Positions 18,305 to 26,456 of a stretch of 64,000 nt of DNA are shown one piece after another. The DNA is from Undibacterium pigrum. GTDB taxonomy: Bacteria; Pseudomonadota; Gammaproteobacteria; Burkholderiales; Burkholderiaceae_D. Both the position numbers and the translations under genes were made by a program. Below the pieces are notes generated by a model, which was not told the origin of the DNA, searched no databases, and saw only the letters and a program-made list of their open reading frames with translations. The stretch covers positions 278,125 through 342,124 of the forward strand of contig NZ_QJKB01000006.1 in NCBI RefSeq assembly GCF_003201815.1, read 5' to 3'. Each line of letters opens with the position of its first letter. Position 1 is the stretch's first letter.

Positions 18305-19201
18305 ATGGAGCAAACTATGAATGCAAAAACGCAATACAAGCTAAATGCTGCTGACCTTGAGGTGGTGCTGGCGCTGGTACGCACCGGCAAGCTGGCTGAG
18401 GCGGGAGAACGGCTGGCACTGGATGCATCCACCGTCTTTCGCAGCATACAAAAACTGGAAAAAGGCCTGGGTCAGCGCCTGTTTGAACGCTCGCGTACAG
18501 GTTATCAGGCCAATGAGCTGGCGCAGGAACTGGCAGTGCATGCAGAGCAAATGGAAGCGCAGCTGGAAGCTGCCCGTTCAGCCATGCAAATGCAGCCAGA
18601 TCAGGTTGCAGGAGCCGTGCGCATCACGACGACAGACACCATATTGCATGGCTTGCTGGCACCAGTATTAAAGCCCTTGCAACTACTGCATCCCTTGTTG
18701 AGCCTGGACCTGCATGCCGGCAATGAACTCGCCAGCCTGACCAGGCGCGATGCCGACATTGCCATACGGGCAAGCAAGCGGCCACCGCAGCATTTGATAG
18801 GCAAGCACCTGGGGCCGATACGTGTGGCTTTGTATGCAGGCAAGACCAGCAAGATCAGGCACTTTGATGCTGACATTGCCCAGCGCCATCACTGGATTGC
18901 CCCTGACGATGCCTTGCCAGAACATCCGTCTGTCGTATGGCGCAAGAAGCATTTCCCAAAGCTGCAGGCGACCTACAAGGTCAATAGCATACTCACCGTG
19001 GCAGAGCTGGTGGGGCAGGGCCTGGGCCTGGGTATCTTGCCGCTATTTCTCGCTCAGGGCCGTAAAGATGTAGTGCAACTGAGTGATGTGCTGGATGAAT
19101 GCCAGACTGAGTTGTGGCTGCTCACGCATACCGAAGCCAGGCATTTGCGCCGGGTGTCGGCGGTGTATTCTTACCTGTCGCAAGAGATGGTCTTGAAATG
19201 A
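18305..19201 (+). CDS. LysR-family transcriptional regulator
   Basis: A 298-residue regulator. The N-terminal winged helix-turn-helix (about residues 15-75) shows the LysR pattern, with the recognition-helix region DASTVFRSIQKLEKGLGQRL near 41-60 and RTGYQANELA following. The substrate-binding domain covers about 100-290. It is divergent from doxX-gst, its likely target. The ATG at 18317 is an alternative start. The co-inducer is unknown. Confidence 0.9.
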   Translation: MEQTMNAKTQYKLNAADLEVVLALVRTGKLAEAGERLALDASTVFRSIQKLEKGLGQRLFERSRTGYQANELAQELAVHAEQMEAQLEAARSAMQMQPDQVAGAVRITTTDTILHGLLAPVLKPLQLLHPLLSLDLHAGNELASLTRRDADIAIRASKRPPQHLIGKHLGPIRVALYAGKTSKIRHFDADIAQRHHWIAPDDALPEHPSVVWRKKHFPKLQATYKVNSILTVAELVGQGLGLGILPLFLAQGRKDVVQLSDVLDECQTELWLLTHTEARHLRRVSAVYSYLSQEMVLK

Positions 19202-19203
19202 AA

Positions 19204-19239
19204 AAAGCCGCCGTGAGCTTGATCACTCACAGCGGCTTT
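19204..19239. terminator. Bidirectional terminator
   Basis: An inverted repeat (AAAGCCGCCGTGAG against CTCACAGCGGCTTT, one unpaired base) lies between the convergent LysR and phytase-like genes, with short A and T runs at its ends. It can serve both. Confidence 0.75.
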
Positions 19240-19257
19240 CTATCGCTATAGACAATA

Positions 19258-21345
19258 TCAGGAAGGGATATTGAAGTCGGACAGTTTTTTGCTGAACTTG
19301 AAAAGCCAGATACGGTTAGGGCGTTCAGTATCTGCACCACGGGCTACGCGCATGGTATTGCCTGCGGTACAGCCGAGTGCTCCAGCCGTGGTTGTCAGGG
19401 CGCCATTGGCATCTACCGTACATTTGGTGACGTCCGCACCAACCACGATAGCGCCTGTAGGATCGACGATCACAGTCTTCATGCCAAAGTCATCATCATT
19501 CGTCAGTGCCAGGGTGTTTTCATCGACCAGGGCCAGGCCTTCGGCTTTTTCTGCCAGCCAGCCTGCATTGTTCAAATCAAACAACTGGGTTTTCTTCAGC
19601 AAAACGATGTCAGCATAATTGACACCATTGACTGCCGCACCAGTCATGCTGCTTTTTTCCAGGTCCGTACCCATGTTGGCGATATCGGTCGCATTGCTGG
19701 GCACCTGTACCAGCATCAGCTTGTTGAAAGCCTTGCCGTTCGCATCTGTGCCCTGTTCTATGACGATGAATTTGCCATTACCCAGCGAAACCATATCACC
19801 CAGTTTGGCATTGCCTGTCTTGCCTGCAGTGTATTGTGTGCTGTCGATAGGGTAGGCATACAGCCTGGTTTTTTCTGTGGTTGGGTCAAACTCTACCCAG
19901 CGGTTGAACTTGGCGTAGTCCTTGATACTTTCACTGGTCGCTGCAGTTGCACCGGGCACGATGTAATTGGCCTTGCCATCATCGAGAGGGCTTTGCACAA
20001 AGCCATTCAGCTTGCCGGTGGCGACTTCCAGTGACAGGCCTTCCATGCCGCGGTTGGCACGGCGTTTCAGCAAGACGGCTGGCAGGTCGGCTGCGCCTGT
20101 GCCTGGCTGGTATTTTTTCAGGATGATGCCGGTGGCAACATCAATCTTCAAAATGAAAGGACCGTATTCATCTGACACCCAGACTACACCACGTGCTGCA
20201 TCATAGACGATGGATTCAGTATCGAGGCCGTAGTCGCTGAACGTGGTTTTGCTGCTGGCATCAAACTTGGCTGCATCATTCAAAGGTACTTCTGCTGAAG
20301 AGCCAAGCTTGCCAGCCGCGATAGACAGACCAGATGCATTGATGGTGGCGCTGAATTTGATGGGCGTGCTGGATTTCAGTACCGCGCCATCCTTGCCTAT
20401 GCTGATCAGGCCAAATGAAGGTGTAAAGCTGGGGGAAGGAAAGAACTTGGCATCGCTGGTACCAGTGGCACCTGCAGTGACGACAGAGTTAGGCACTTTG
20501 GGGCCATCGCCATTCGGGCCGCGGTCGGTGATGCCATAAAATTCAAGCGAACCATCAGCGGCTTTGCCCTTGAAGGTCAGGCCTGAGCCATAGGACGGCA
20601 AGAAACCTTTCGGGAATTCAGCCTTGACTGCGGCATTCGTACCCTCATACGGCACAAAGAAATTATCAGCAGCCTGCACCTGATAACGCGTGACGGCGGC
20701 ACTGACCGTACCCAGCGCGTTGGTTTGCGTCACAGTATCAACGACAGGTGTGCCCAGCTTGGATGCCATGGTGTCTTCAAAATGTTCGCGTACCAGGGTG
20801 CGGCGGTCTGCATCCACAGTGAGTTTTTGGTAATTCGCTGGCAGCTTGGCCAGAGTTGCTGTCAGTGCTGTATTGAAGTTGGCAGCAGTGGCATTGAAGT
20901 CCAGCGTCTGGCCAGCGAGTGCAGTCTTTACTGTAGCAGGTATTTTGATGCCGGTAGCAACATCATTGTCTTCATCCAGCAATTGCAGGAATAGCAGGCG
21001 GTTGACGACGCTGTCATCCTTGACGTTGTTGGAATTGGCCAGGGTCAATGGTGTAGCAGTTGCTGCGCAAGGCGCATTACCCAGGGCGATACCGCCGACT
21101 GAGAAGGCGACTGTATCACCAACGTTGCAGTTAAAACCGCCGGTGGCCGATGTACTGAGCTTGCTGCCGCCAGCGATGGAATAATCCAGGCCTTCAACTG
21201 CGGCATCGAGGAATACGCCACTCACCGGAGTAGGCGTGGCCGGAGTGGTGAGCGTATTATTGCTACCGCCGCCGCAGGCACTAAGCAACATGGCTGCAGT
21301 CAGACTACTGATGCCCAGCATCAGGTTTTTGCTACTTTGCTTCAT
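19258..21345 (-). CDS. Lipoprotein with phytase-like esterase domain
   Basis: A 695-residue lipoprotein. The start at 21345 gives a signal peptide with lipobox LLSACGGG, so it is lipid-anchored. After a Thr/Pro-rich linker, residues 30-220 form an uncharacterised domain. The rest, from about 230, matches the phytase-like domain family (esterase-like activity of phytase), with FYGITDRGPNGDGPKV, DTESIVYDAARGVVWVSDEYG and NRGMEGLSL as its characteristic calcium-propeller-type motifs. The substrate is not known; phosphate esters are suggested only by the family name. It is divergent from the CYTH-like exported protein with 168 bp between. Confidence 0.85.
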   Translation of the reverse strand: MKQSSKNLMLGISSLTAAMLLSACGGGSNNTLTTPATPTPVSGVFLDAAVEGLDYSIAGGSKLSTSATGGFNCNVGDTVAFSVGGIALGNAPCAATATPLTLANSNNVKDDSVVNRLLFLQLLDEDNDVATGIKIPATVKTALAGQTLDFNATAANFNTALTATLAKLPANYQKLTVDADRRTLVREHFEDTMASKLGTPVVDTVTQTNALGTVSAAVTRYQVQAADNFFVPYEGTNAAVKAEFPKGFLPSYGSGLTFKGKAADGSLEFYGITDRGPNGDGPKVPNSVVTAGATGTSDAKFFPSPSFTPSFGLISIGKDGAVLKSSTPIKFSATINASGLSIAAGKLGSSAEVPLNDAAKFDASSKTTFSDYGLDTESIVYDAARGVVWVSDEYGPFILKIDVATGIILKKYQPGTGAADLPAVLLKRRANRGMEGLSLEVATGKLNGFVQSPLDDGKANYIVPGATAATSESIKDYAKFNRWVEFDPTTEKTRLYAYPIDSTQYTAGKTGNAKLGDMVSLGNGKFIVIEQGTDANGKAFNKLMLVQVPSNATDIANMGTDLEKSSMTGAAVNGVNYADIVLLKKTQLFDLNNAGWLAEKAEGLALVDENTLALTNDDDFGMKTVIVDPTGAIVVGADVTKCTVDANGALTTTAGALGCTAGNTMRVARGADTERPNRIWLFKFSKKLSDFNIPS

Positions 21346-21513
21346 TTGAGATGACCTTTTGAGTAGTAAATTTGCGTGAAAATTCTTGCTCGCGAATGTA
21401 CTAGCTGCATGTGACGCAGCAATGACAGCATAACCACCACCAATTTGCTGTCGTAATGTCAAGGTCATAAATGACAACTATAGTGTGCGCACCTTTTCCA
21501 TGGAGTGCCTGTC

Positions 21514-22356
21514 ATGATGAAATTTGCTGTACGCACCATAAGCGGTCTTGCGCTGAGCTTGTTGCTGCCTTTGGCTAATGCTATTGCCGCTGGCAATATG
21601 GTCCCTGACTATGAAGTCAAATTACTCATGAACCCGAATGTGGTTCTGGATACAGATCATAAACTCAAGAGTACGGTACTCAATACCTTCAACATGCCAA
21701 CATCCGTGACCAAGATGAATATCCTGTTCATGGATACCAATGCCAAGGATATCTATGGCAATACCTGGATAGCCCGCATACGCAAGACGGAAGGTGAAAG
21801 TGATTTCGAGCTGACTTACAAGAAGCGTTATGCCATAGACGATGGCAATATCACTGAAGCCCTGTACCGCGCCAATGCCCAGGGTTTTGACTCTACAGAA
21901 AAGAACTATGAAGCCCAGATCGAATGGGGTTATCAAAAGAAAACTCTGAGCATTTCCAACAGCAAGAAAGACAGCAAATCTGGCTATAGCGGCATGGATT
22001 TGCCATCTGCAAGCGATGCTCGCAGTCTGCTCAAAAAGAATATCCCCGGCAAGCTGAATAACTGGCTGTATAGCGGTTGGGGCACGGCCATGCTGGATAG
22101 CTCGCGCAAGTATGGCCCGATACTGGCCAAGCGCTCAGTCGGCACCTGGAGTGGCATGACGCTGTACATTGAAGTCTGGCCCATCCTGAATCAGGCAGGC
22201 ACAGGTACTGACTATATCGTCGAAGCCTCGTTCAAGACCAAGAGCGAAGCAACAGCCTCTGCCAAGCATGATGAATTGCAGGCTTATTTGATTTCGCGTG
22301 GATGGTTTGTGGCAGAAGATTCGCTGAAGACCCAGCTCATCATGGATAGGTACTAA
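21514..22356 (+). CDS. Exported CYTH-like protein
   Basis: A 280-residue protein with a signal peptide (about 1-26, ending AIAA). The ATG at 21514 has GGAG 8 bases upstream. The mature part begins with DYEVK at residues 32-36, close to the ExExK signature of CYTH/triphosphate tunnel enzymes. WIARIRK and FELTYKKR follow, where the fold has paired basic residues, then YEAQIEW with further acidic residues. I read this as a CYTH-like tunnel fold exported to the periplasm. Known members hydrolyse inorganic triphosphate or thiamine triphosphate, or make cAMP. Function here is unknown. The first acidic residue of the signature is Asp. Confidence 0.65.
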   Translation: MMKFAVRTISGLALSLLLPLANAIAAGNMVPDYEVKLLMNPNVVLDTDHKLKSTVLNTFNMPTSVTKMNILFMDTNAKDIYGNTWIARIRKTEGESDFELTYKKRYAIDDGNITEALYRANAQGFDSTEKNYEAQIEWGYQKKTLSISNSKKDSKSGYSGMDLPSASDARSLLKKNIPGKLNNWLYSGWGTAMLDSSRKYGPILAKRSVGTWSGMTLYIEVWPILNQAGTGTDYIVEASFKTKSEATASAKHDELQAYLISRGWFVAEDSLKTQLIMDRY

Positions 22357-22537
22357 GGACTTACACAAAATTGTCCCAGCAAGGCTAACGCTTTAGGTAA
22401 GCTCTCTTGCAAGAGAGCTTCGTTACGTTGGCAGACAACGTGTTGTCTGAAACCCCAATACACCGTAGCGACGAAGGTAGTACTTTTTTAGTACGGCTAG
22501 TCGCTGCAACGCAGCTGAGGCGGTTTTGTGTAAATCC
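22357..22537. mobile_element. MITE-like element with 14-bp terminal inverted repeats
   Basis: The ends are GGACTTACACAAAA (22357-22370) and TTTTGTGTAAATCC (22524-22537), 13 of 14 matching as inverted repeats. CTAA occurs just outside both ends (22353-22356 and 22539-22542), possibly a target duplication. The interior has two perfect palindromes, 22 bp at 22399-22420 and 18 bp at 22432-22449, and no reading frame. The element fills almost all of the gap between two convergent stops. The TTACACAAAATT end recalls IS256-family ends, but that is only a resemblance. Confidence 0.6.
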
Positions 22538-22538
22538 G

Positions 22539-23129
22539 CTAAGAGTCTTTGAGGCCTTGCCAGCGTGGAGTCAATGCATGCGGCAAGGCAAACATATCGA
22601 GTACGCGACCAAGGGTATGGTCGACCATCTCTTCTATGCTTTGCGGACGGTGGTAAAAACCAGGCAGGGGCGGGAAGATGATGCCGCCCATTTCTGTGAC
22701 GGCTGTCATATTGCGCAAGTGCGCGAGGTTGAAAGGCGTTTCGCGCACCATCAAAACCAGGCGGCGGCGTTCCTTCAAGACTACATCGGCAGCGCGGGTG
22801 ATGAGGTTGTCAGACAGCCCATGTGCCACGGCTGCCAGTGTCTTCATCGAGCAGGGGGCGATGACCATTCCGTCTGACAAGAACGAACCGCTGGCGATAC
22901 TGGCGCCGACATCACGGACATTGTGGACAACATCGGCCAGTGCTTCTACATCCTTACGCTTCAAGTCCATTTCCTGGTGCAGGTTCAGTACACCTGCTTC
23001 TGAAATCAGCAAATGACTTTCTACTCCAGAAATATTTCGCAAGACTTGCAGCAGCCGCACACCATAGATGGCACCTGTTGCACCGGTAATGGCAACAATC
23101 AGGCGCTTGGGGGCTGCGGCTTCAGTCAT
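22539..23129 (-). CDS. ubiX: Flavin prenyltransferase UbiX
   Basis: A 196-residue enzyme that prenylates FMN with dimethylallyl phosphate to make the cofactor of UbiD-type decarboxylases in ubiquinone synthesis. Visible features are the N-terminal nucleotide-binding GATGAIYG (residues 16-23), DGMVIAPCSMKTLAAVAHG near 86-104 and the late RETPFNLAHL near 129-138, all conserved in UbiX. Full length for the family. It is 7 bp downstream of the glutaredoxin gene and likely cotranscribed with it. Confidence 0.95.
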   Translation of the reverse strand: MTEAAAPKRLIVAITGATGAIYGVRLLQVLRNISGVESHLLISEAGVLNLHQEMDLKRKDVEALADVVHNVRDVGASIASGSFLSDGMVIAPCSMKTLAAVAHGLSDNLITRAADVVLKERRRLVLMVRETPFNLAHLRNMTAVTEMGGIIFPPLPGFYHRPQSIEEMVDHTLGRVLDMFALPHALTPRWQGLKDS

Positions 23130-23136
23130 GCCTTGC

Positions 23137-23448
23137 TTAGTCTTTCAGCAAGGTTTGCAACTCACCGCTGTCAAACATTTCATTCATGATGTCAGAACCA
23201 CCAACGAATTCGCCTTTGACATACAACTGCGGTACGGTAGGCCAGTTGGAAAAATCCTTGATACCCTGGCGTACTTCCGGGTCTTCCAGCACATTTACAG
23301 TGACCATGTTTTGCACGCCACAAGCTTTCAGCAGTTGAATCGCACGGCCAGAAAAGCCGCATTGCGGGAATTGGGCAGTACCCTTCATAAATAACACTAC
23401 AGGGTTTGCAGTAACAGTTTCTTTGATCCAGCTTTGTACGTCGCTCAT
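23137..23448 (-). CDS. grxD: Monothiol glutaredoxin Grx4
   Basis: A 103-residue monothiol glutaredoxin with the CGFS active site (C30-G-F-S), preceded by [11 protein letters not shown], and the glutathione-binding [19 protein letters not shown] region (about 69-87). Proteins of this class bind and transfer [2Fe-2S] clusters together with glutathione and BolA. Full length for the family. The first gene of a two-gene operon with ubiX. Confidence 0.96.
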   Translation of the reverse strand: MSDVQSWIKETVTANPVVLFMKGTAQFPQCGFSGRAIQLLKACGVQNMVTVNVLEDPEVRQGIKDFSNWPTVPQLYVKGEFVGGSDIMNEMFDSGELQTLLKD

Positions 23449-23577
23449 GGCTATCTTCCTAAATCAGTAATTATGACTAATTCCAGCATTATAGTAGAAA
23501 GCCCCGTCCAGTGTCGCTTGACGCTGGTCAGGTAAGTGAAGGTAAATTAATTTGCGGTTTCTGGTGCGATAATCTAT

Positions 23578-23856
23578 TAGAACTCATTTCATAAATAGGG
23601 TGAGATGCGTTTGCCTCATAACGTGGGCTGGCAAGGCGGACGAGGCAGTCAATAGCTTGCCTATTGACAACGAGTCCAACGCAGTCCAGCGCGCGTTATG
23701 AGGCAAACCCTTCGGGAACTGACGATTTGGGCGCATTGCTGCGTGCAGTTTGTTACCTCGCGCTTGCAAAGGCGGACGCCTTAGCTGTGCGTCACGCCTT
23801 GCACTGCATCCCAAATCGTCTTGTTCGCACTCATCCTATTTATGAAATGAGTTCTA
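23578..23856. mobile_element. MITE-like element with 27-bp terminal inverted repeats
   Basis: The ends at 23578-23604 and 23830-23856 match at 26 of 27 bases; each begins TAGAACTCATTTCATAAATA when read inward. TA at each outer edge suggests a TA-type (or YTAR) target. Inside are two adjacent cruciform modules: a 15-bp perfect repeat (23609-23623 with 23694-23708) containing an 8-bp hairpin (23648-23655 with 23661-23668), then an 11-bp perfect repeat (23721-23731 with 23810-23820). There is no transposase. The remainder of 23449-23893 holds nothing else I can name except the promoters of grxD and the acoR-like gene. Confidence 0.7.
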
Positions 23857-23893
23857 GTGTTACATTAAGACCTTAGAGCCAAACAAATTGGCC

Positions 23894-25840
23894 ATGTCTC
23901 TGGAGACCCGTATGCAAATGCGTGACACTGGAATTTCCTCCGGGCAAGTAAAGCCTGGCCCTGGCATAAGTTCTGCTTCGTCTGCCCGCATGATGATAGA
24001 ACAGGCACATGAACGCTCCGCCGCCTATGGCTTGCCGCGCACGGCAACGCCAGACTATGGCCCTCTGGGCAAGATCGATCTCAAGACCCTGCTTGAGCAA
24101 AACCGGGTCTTGCACCAGCATGCCTTGCCCGTCATGGAAAATTTGTATGAGCAAATAATCAACACGCACAATATGGTCATACTGACCGATGTGAACGGGC
24201 TCATCATTCATACTCTGGGAGATGCGGATTTTCTGGAAAAGGCGGACAGGGTGGCACTCAGCCCCGGCGTCGCCTGGTCTGAGCGCAGCAAGGGCACCAA
24301 TGCCATAGGCACGGCCATTGCCGAAAAAACACCCACCATCGTCCATGCAGACCAGCATTATCTTGAAGCTAACAATTTTCTGACTTGCTCAGCCGCACCT
24401 ATCTTTGATGTCATGGGCAATGTCATCGGTGTACTGGACGTGACCGGTGACCAGCATAATTTCCACAAGCACACCATGGCTCTGGTGCGCATGTCGGCGC
24501 AGATGATAGAAAACCAGTTGTTTGCCTCTTCTTTTCAGGACGCCATCAAACTCAGTTTTCATAGCCGCCCGGAATTTTTGGGCACCCTGATGGAGGGCAT
24601 CGCCTGTTTCGACAATGATGGTCGTTTTTTATCTGCCAGCCGCAGTGGCTTGTTCCAGCTGGGTTTGCCTCTATCTGCCTTGCTGACGCATACCTTCAGT
24701 TCCCTGTTTGGTTTGCCTGTATCAGCTTTGCATGAACACTACCGCACCGCGACACCGGGTTTGCTGGCGCTGTGCCTGCACAATGGTGTGCGGGTGTATG
24801 CCAAAAGCCAGAGTCTCAAGCGTCAGTCAACTGGCGCCAGGCATGTGCTGGACAATGCACGTGAGCCGCAGGCGGCAGAAGTCAAACCCAAGCTATCGAG
24901 CCTGCATTATCTGGATACCGGCGATGAGCAACTTGCCCGCGCCATCGATAAACTCAAACGTGTCATAGGGCGTGATATCTCGATACTGGTGACGGGTGAG
25001 ACCGGCACAGGCAAGGAATTGCTGGCCCAGGCTGTGCATAATGATTCACCGCGTAAATCCGGCCCCTTTGTTGCCGTGAATTGTGCATCGATACCAGAGA
25101 CCCTGATTGAATCAGAACTGTTCGGCTATGAAGATGGCGCTTTCACTGGCGCACGCAAGAAAGGCAATGTCGGCAAGATCTTGCAGGCCAATGGCGGCAC
25201 GCTATTCCTCGATGAAATCGGCGATATGCCACTGAATCTGCAAGCCCGTTTGCTGCGGGTCTTGCAGGAACGAATGGTGACACCGCTGGGTAGCAGCAAA
25301 TCCATCCCCGTCAACCTCGCACTGATCTGCGCCACCAACCGCAACCTGCGCGAGATGATAGGCAAAGGCGAATTCCGTGATGACCTGTATTACCGACTGA
25401 ATGGCCTGGTAGTGCGTTTGCCGCCCCTGCGTGAACGTACAGACCTTGATGTCGTCATAGCCAAAGTCCTGGCGACAGAAAGCGAAGGCAGGCTATACAG
25501 GATTGCGCCTGCGGTCATGCAGTTATTCCATGCCCATGGCTGGCCGGGTAACTTCCGCCAATTGACGAATCTCTTGCGCACCGCCATCGTCATGACGGAC
25601 GCTGATATGGAAATCCGTCTCGAACATTTGCCTGAAGATTTTTTGGAAGACATGGACGTGGTTCTCAAGCCAGCCACCATAGCCTTGAGTCAAACACCAG
25701 CCAGTCTGGATGCGCTGGAAATGGATGCGATACAACAGGCATTGCAACAGCATCAGGGCAATGTCACTGCTGCAGCCAAGGCGCTGGGCGTGTCGCGTAA
25801 TACTATTTACCGCAAGCTGGCTGCTTTGAAGTGTGACTGA
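23894..25840 (+). CDS. acoR: AcoR-like sigma-54-dependent activator
   Basis: A 648-residue enhancer-binding protein. The N-terminal part (about 50-215) is a GAF-type sensory domain as in AcoR/MimR regulators. A second variable region follows. The AAA+ domain has Walker A GETGTGKE, the sigma-54 contact loop GAFTGA, and Walker B GGTLFLDEIG. A Fis-type helix-turn-helix ends the protein (NVTAAAKALGVSRNTIYRKL). The convergent dehydrogenase gene with a sigma-54 promoter is its likely target. Its stop TGA directly abuts the DUF779 stop on the other strand (TGATCA). The start could also be a Met at codon 9 or 11. Confidence 0.93.
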   Translation: MSLETRMQMRDTGISSGQVKPGPGISSASSARMMIEQAHERSAAYGLPRTATPDYGPLGKIDLKTLLEQNRVLHQHALPVMENLYEQIINTHNMVILTDVNGLIIHTLGDADFLEKADRVALSPGVAWSERSKGTNAIGTAIAEKTPTIVHADQHYLEANNFLTCSAAPIFDVMGNVIGVLDVTGDQHNFHKHTMALVRMSAQMIENQLFASSFQDAIKLSFHSRPEFLGTLMEGIACFDNDGRFLSASRSGLFQLGLPLSALLTHTFSSLFGLPVSALHEHYRTATPGLLALCLHNGVRVYAKSQSLKRQSTGARHVLDNAREPQAAEVKPKLSSLHYLDTGDEQLARAIDKLKRVIGRDISILVTGETGTGKELLAQAVHNDSPRKSGPFVAVNCASIPETLIESELFGYEDGAFTGARKKGNVGKILQANGGTLFLDEIGDMPLNLQARLLRVLQERMVTPLGSSKSIPVNLALICATNRNLREMIGKGEFRDDLYYRLNGLVVRLPPLRERTDLDVVIAKVLATESEGRLYRIAPAVMQLFHAHGWPGNFRQLTNLLRTAIVMTDADMEIRLEHLPEDFLEDMDVVLKPATIALSQTPASLDALEMDAIQQALQQHQGNVTAAAKALGVSRNTIYRKLAALKCD

Positions 25841-26230
25841 TCAAACCTGCGGGCCGTGCAAAACCGCAGTGCCCAGCAAATCATTTTCTTCATCAGTAAA
25901 CAGGCGCGAGCGCGTCAGGAAGCGTTTGCCCGTGCCATTGTCGAGTGAAAACATGCCACCCATGCCATTGACGACATCAATGATCAGTTGTGTGTGCCGC
26001 CAGTATTCAAACTGATCGCTGCCCATATAAAACGGTGTACCATTGAGATCACCCAGATACACATCGGCATCGCCTATGCCGTATTCATTCCGGGCATAAC
26101 ACAGCGGTGAACTGCCATCACAGCAACCGCCAGACTGGAAAAATAATAGTGGGCCATATTTGGTTTGCAGCGTGCTGATAAATTCCAGTGCAGCAGGAGT
26201 TGCGGTGACGCGGGCGGGTGTGGTGGTCAT
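25841..26230 (-). CDS. DUF779 family protein
   Basis: A 129-residue cytosolic protein of the DUF779 family, which is found beside acetaldehyde-type dehydrogenases in many proteobacteria. Conserved features are FFQSGGCCDGSSPLCY (two adjacent Cys and a later Cys, residues 30-45) and QFEYWRHTQLIIDVV. The biochemical role is unknown; the Cys cluster suggests metal or redox function. It lies downstream of the dehydrogenase on the same strand, but a 226-bp gap holding a repeat separates them. Confidence 0.9.
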   Translation of the reverse strand: MTTTPARVTATPAALEFISTLQTKYGPLLFFQSGGCCDGSSPLCYARNEYGIGDADVYLGDLNGTPFYMGSDQFEYWRHTQLIIDVVNGMGGMFSLDNGTGKRFLTRSRLFTDEENDLLGTAVLHGPQV

Positions 26231-26252
26231 TTTTTTTGTTTCGGTTGTTTTA

Positions 26253-26447
26253 CGTAAAGACCAAAAGGCTCACCACAGAGGCACAGAGACACAGAGAAAA
26301 ACAGGAGAAGATCAAAGTCTGTTTTGTAATTTCTCTGTGGTTCAAATTATGAATGAAGCATAAAGAGAAGAAGCAAGTTTTGGTCTTTCAGTTTTTCTCT
26401 TGCCTTTCTCTGTGTCTCCGTGTCTCTGTGTTGAGAGGTCTTGACCT
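26253..26447. repeat. Inverted CACAGAG-rich intergenic repeat
   Basis: The left part has CACAGAGGCACAGAGACACA (26274-26293) and the right part (26405-26434) is its approximate reverse complement; AAGACC stands near both outer ends (26257, and as GGTCTT at 26437). An internal TTCTCTGTGGT at 26331-26341 can also pair. There is no coding potential. Very similar CACAGAG-rich sequences occur between genes in many unrelated bacteria, so this may be a widespread intergenic or mobile element. That comparison is from memory. Confidence 0.65.
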
Positions 26448-26456
26448 TAATGATTA

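Noticed and set aside
22407..22877. 156-codon plus-strand frame over the end of ubiX
   Set aside because: It runs antisense to a clear ubiX and starts within the MITE-like element.
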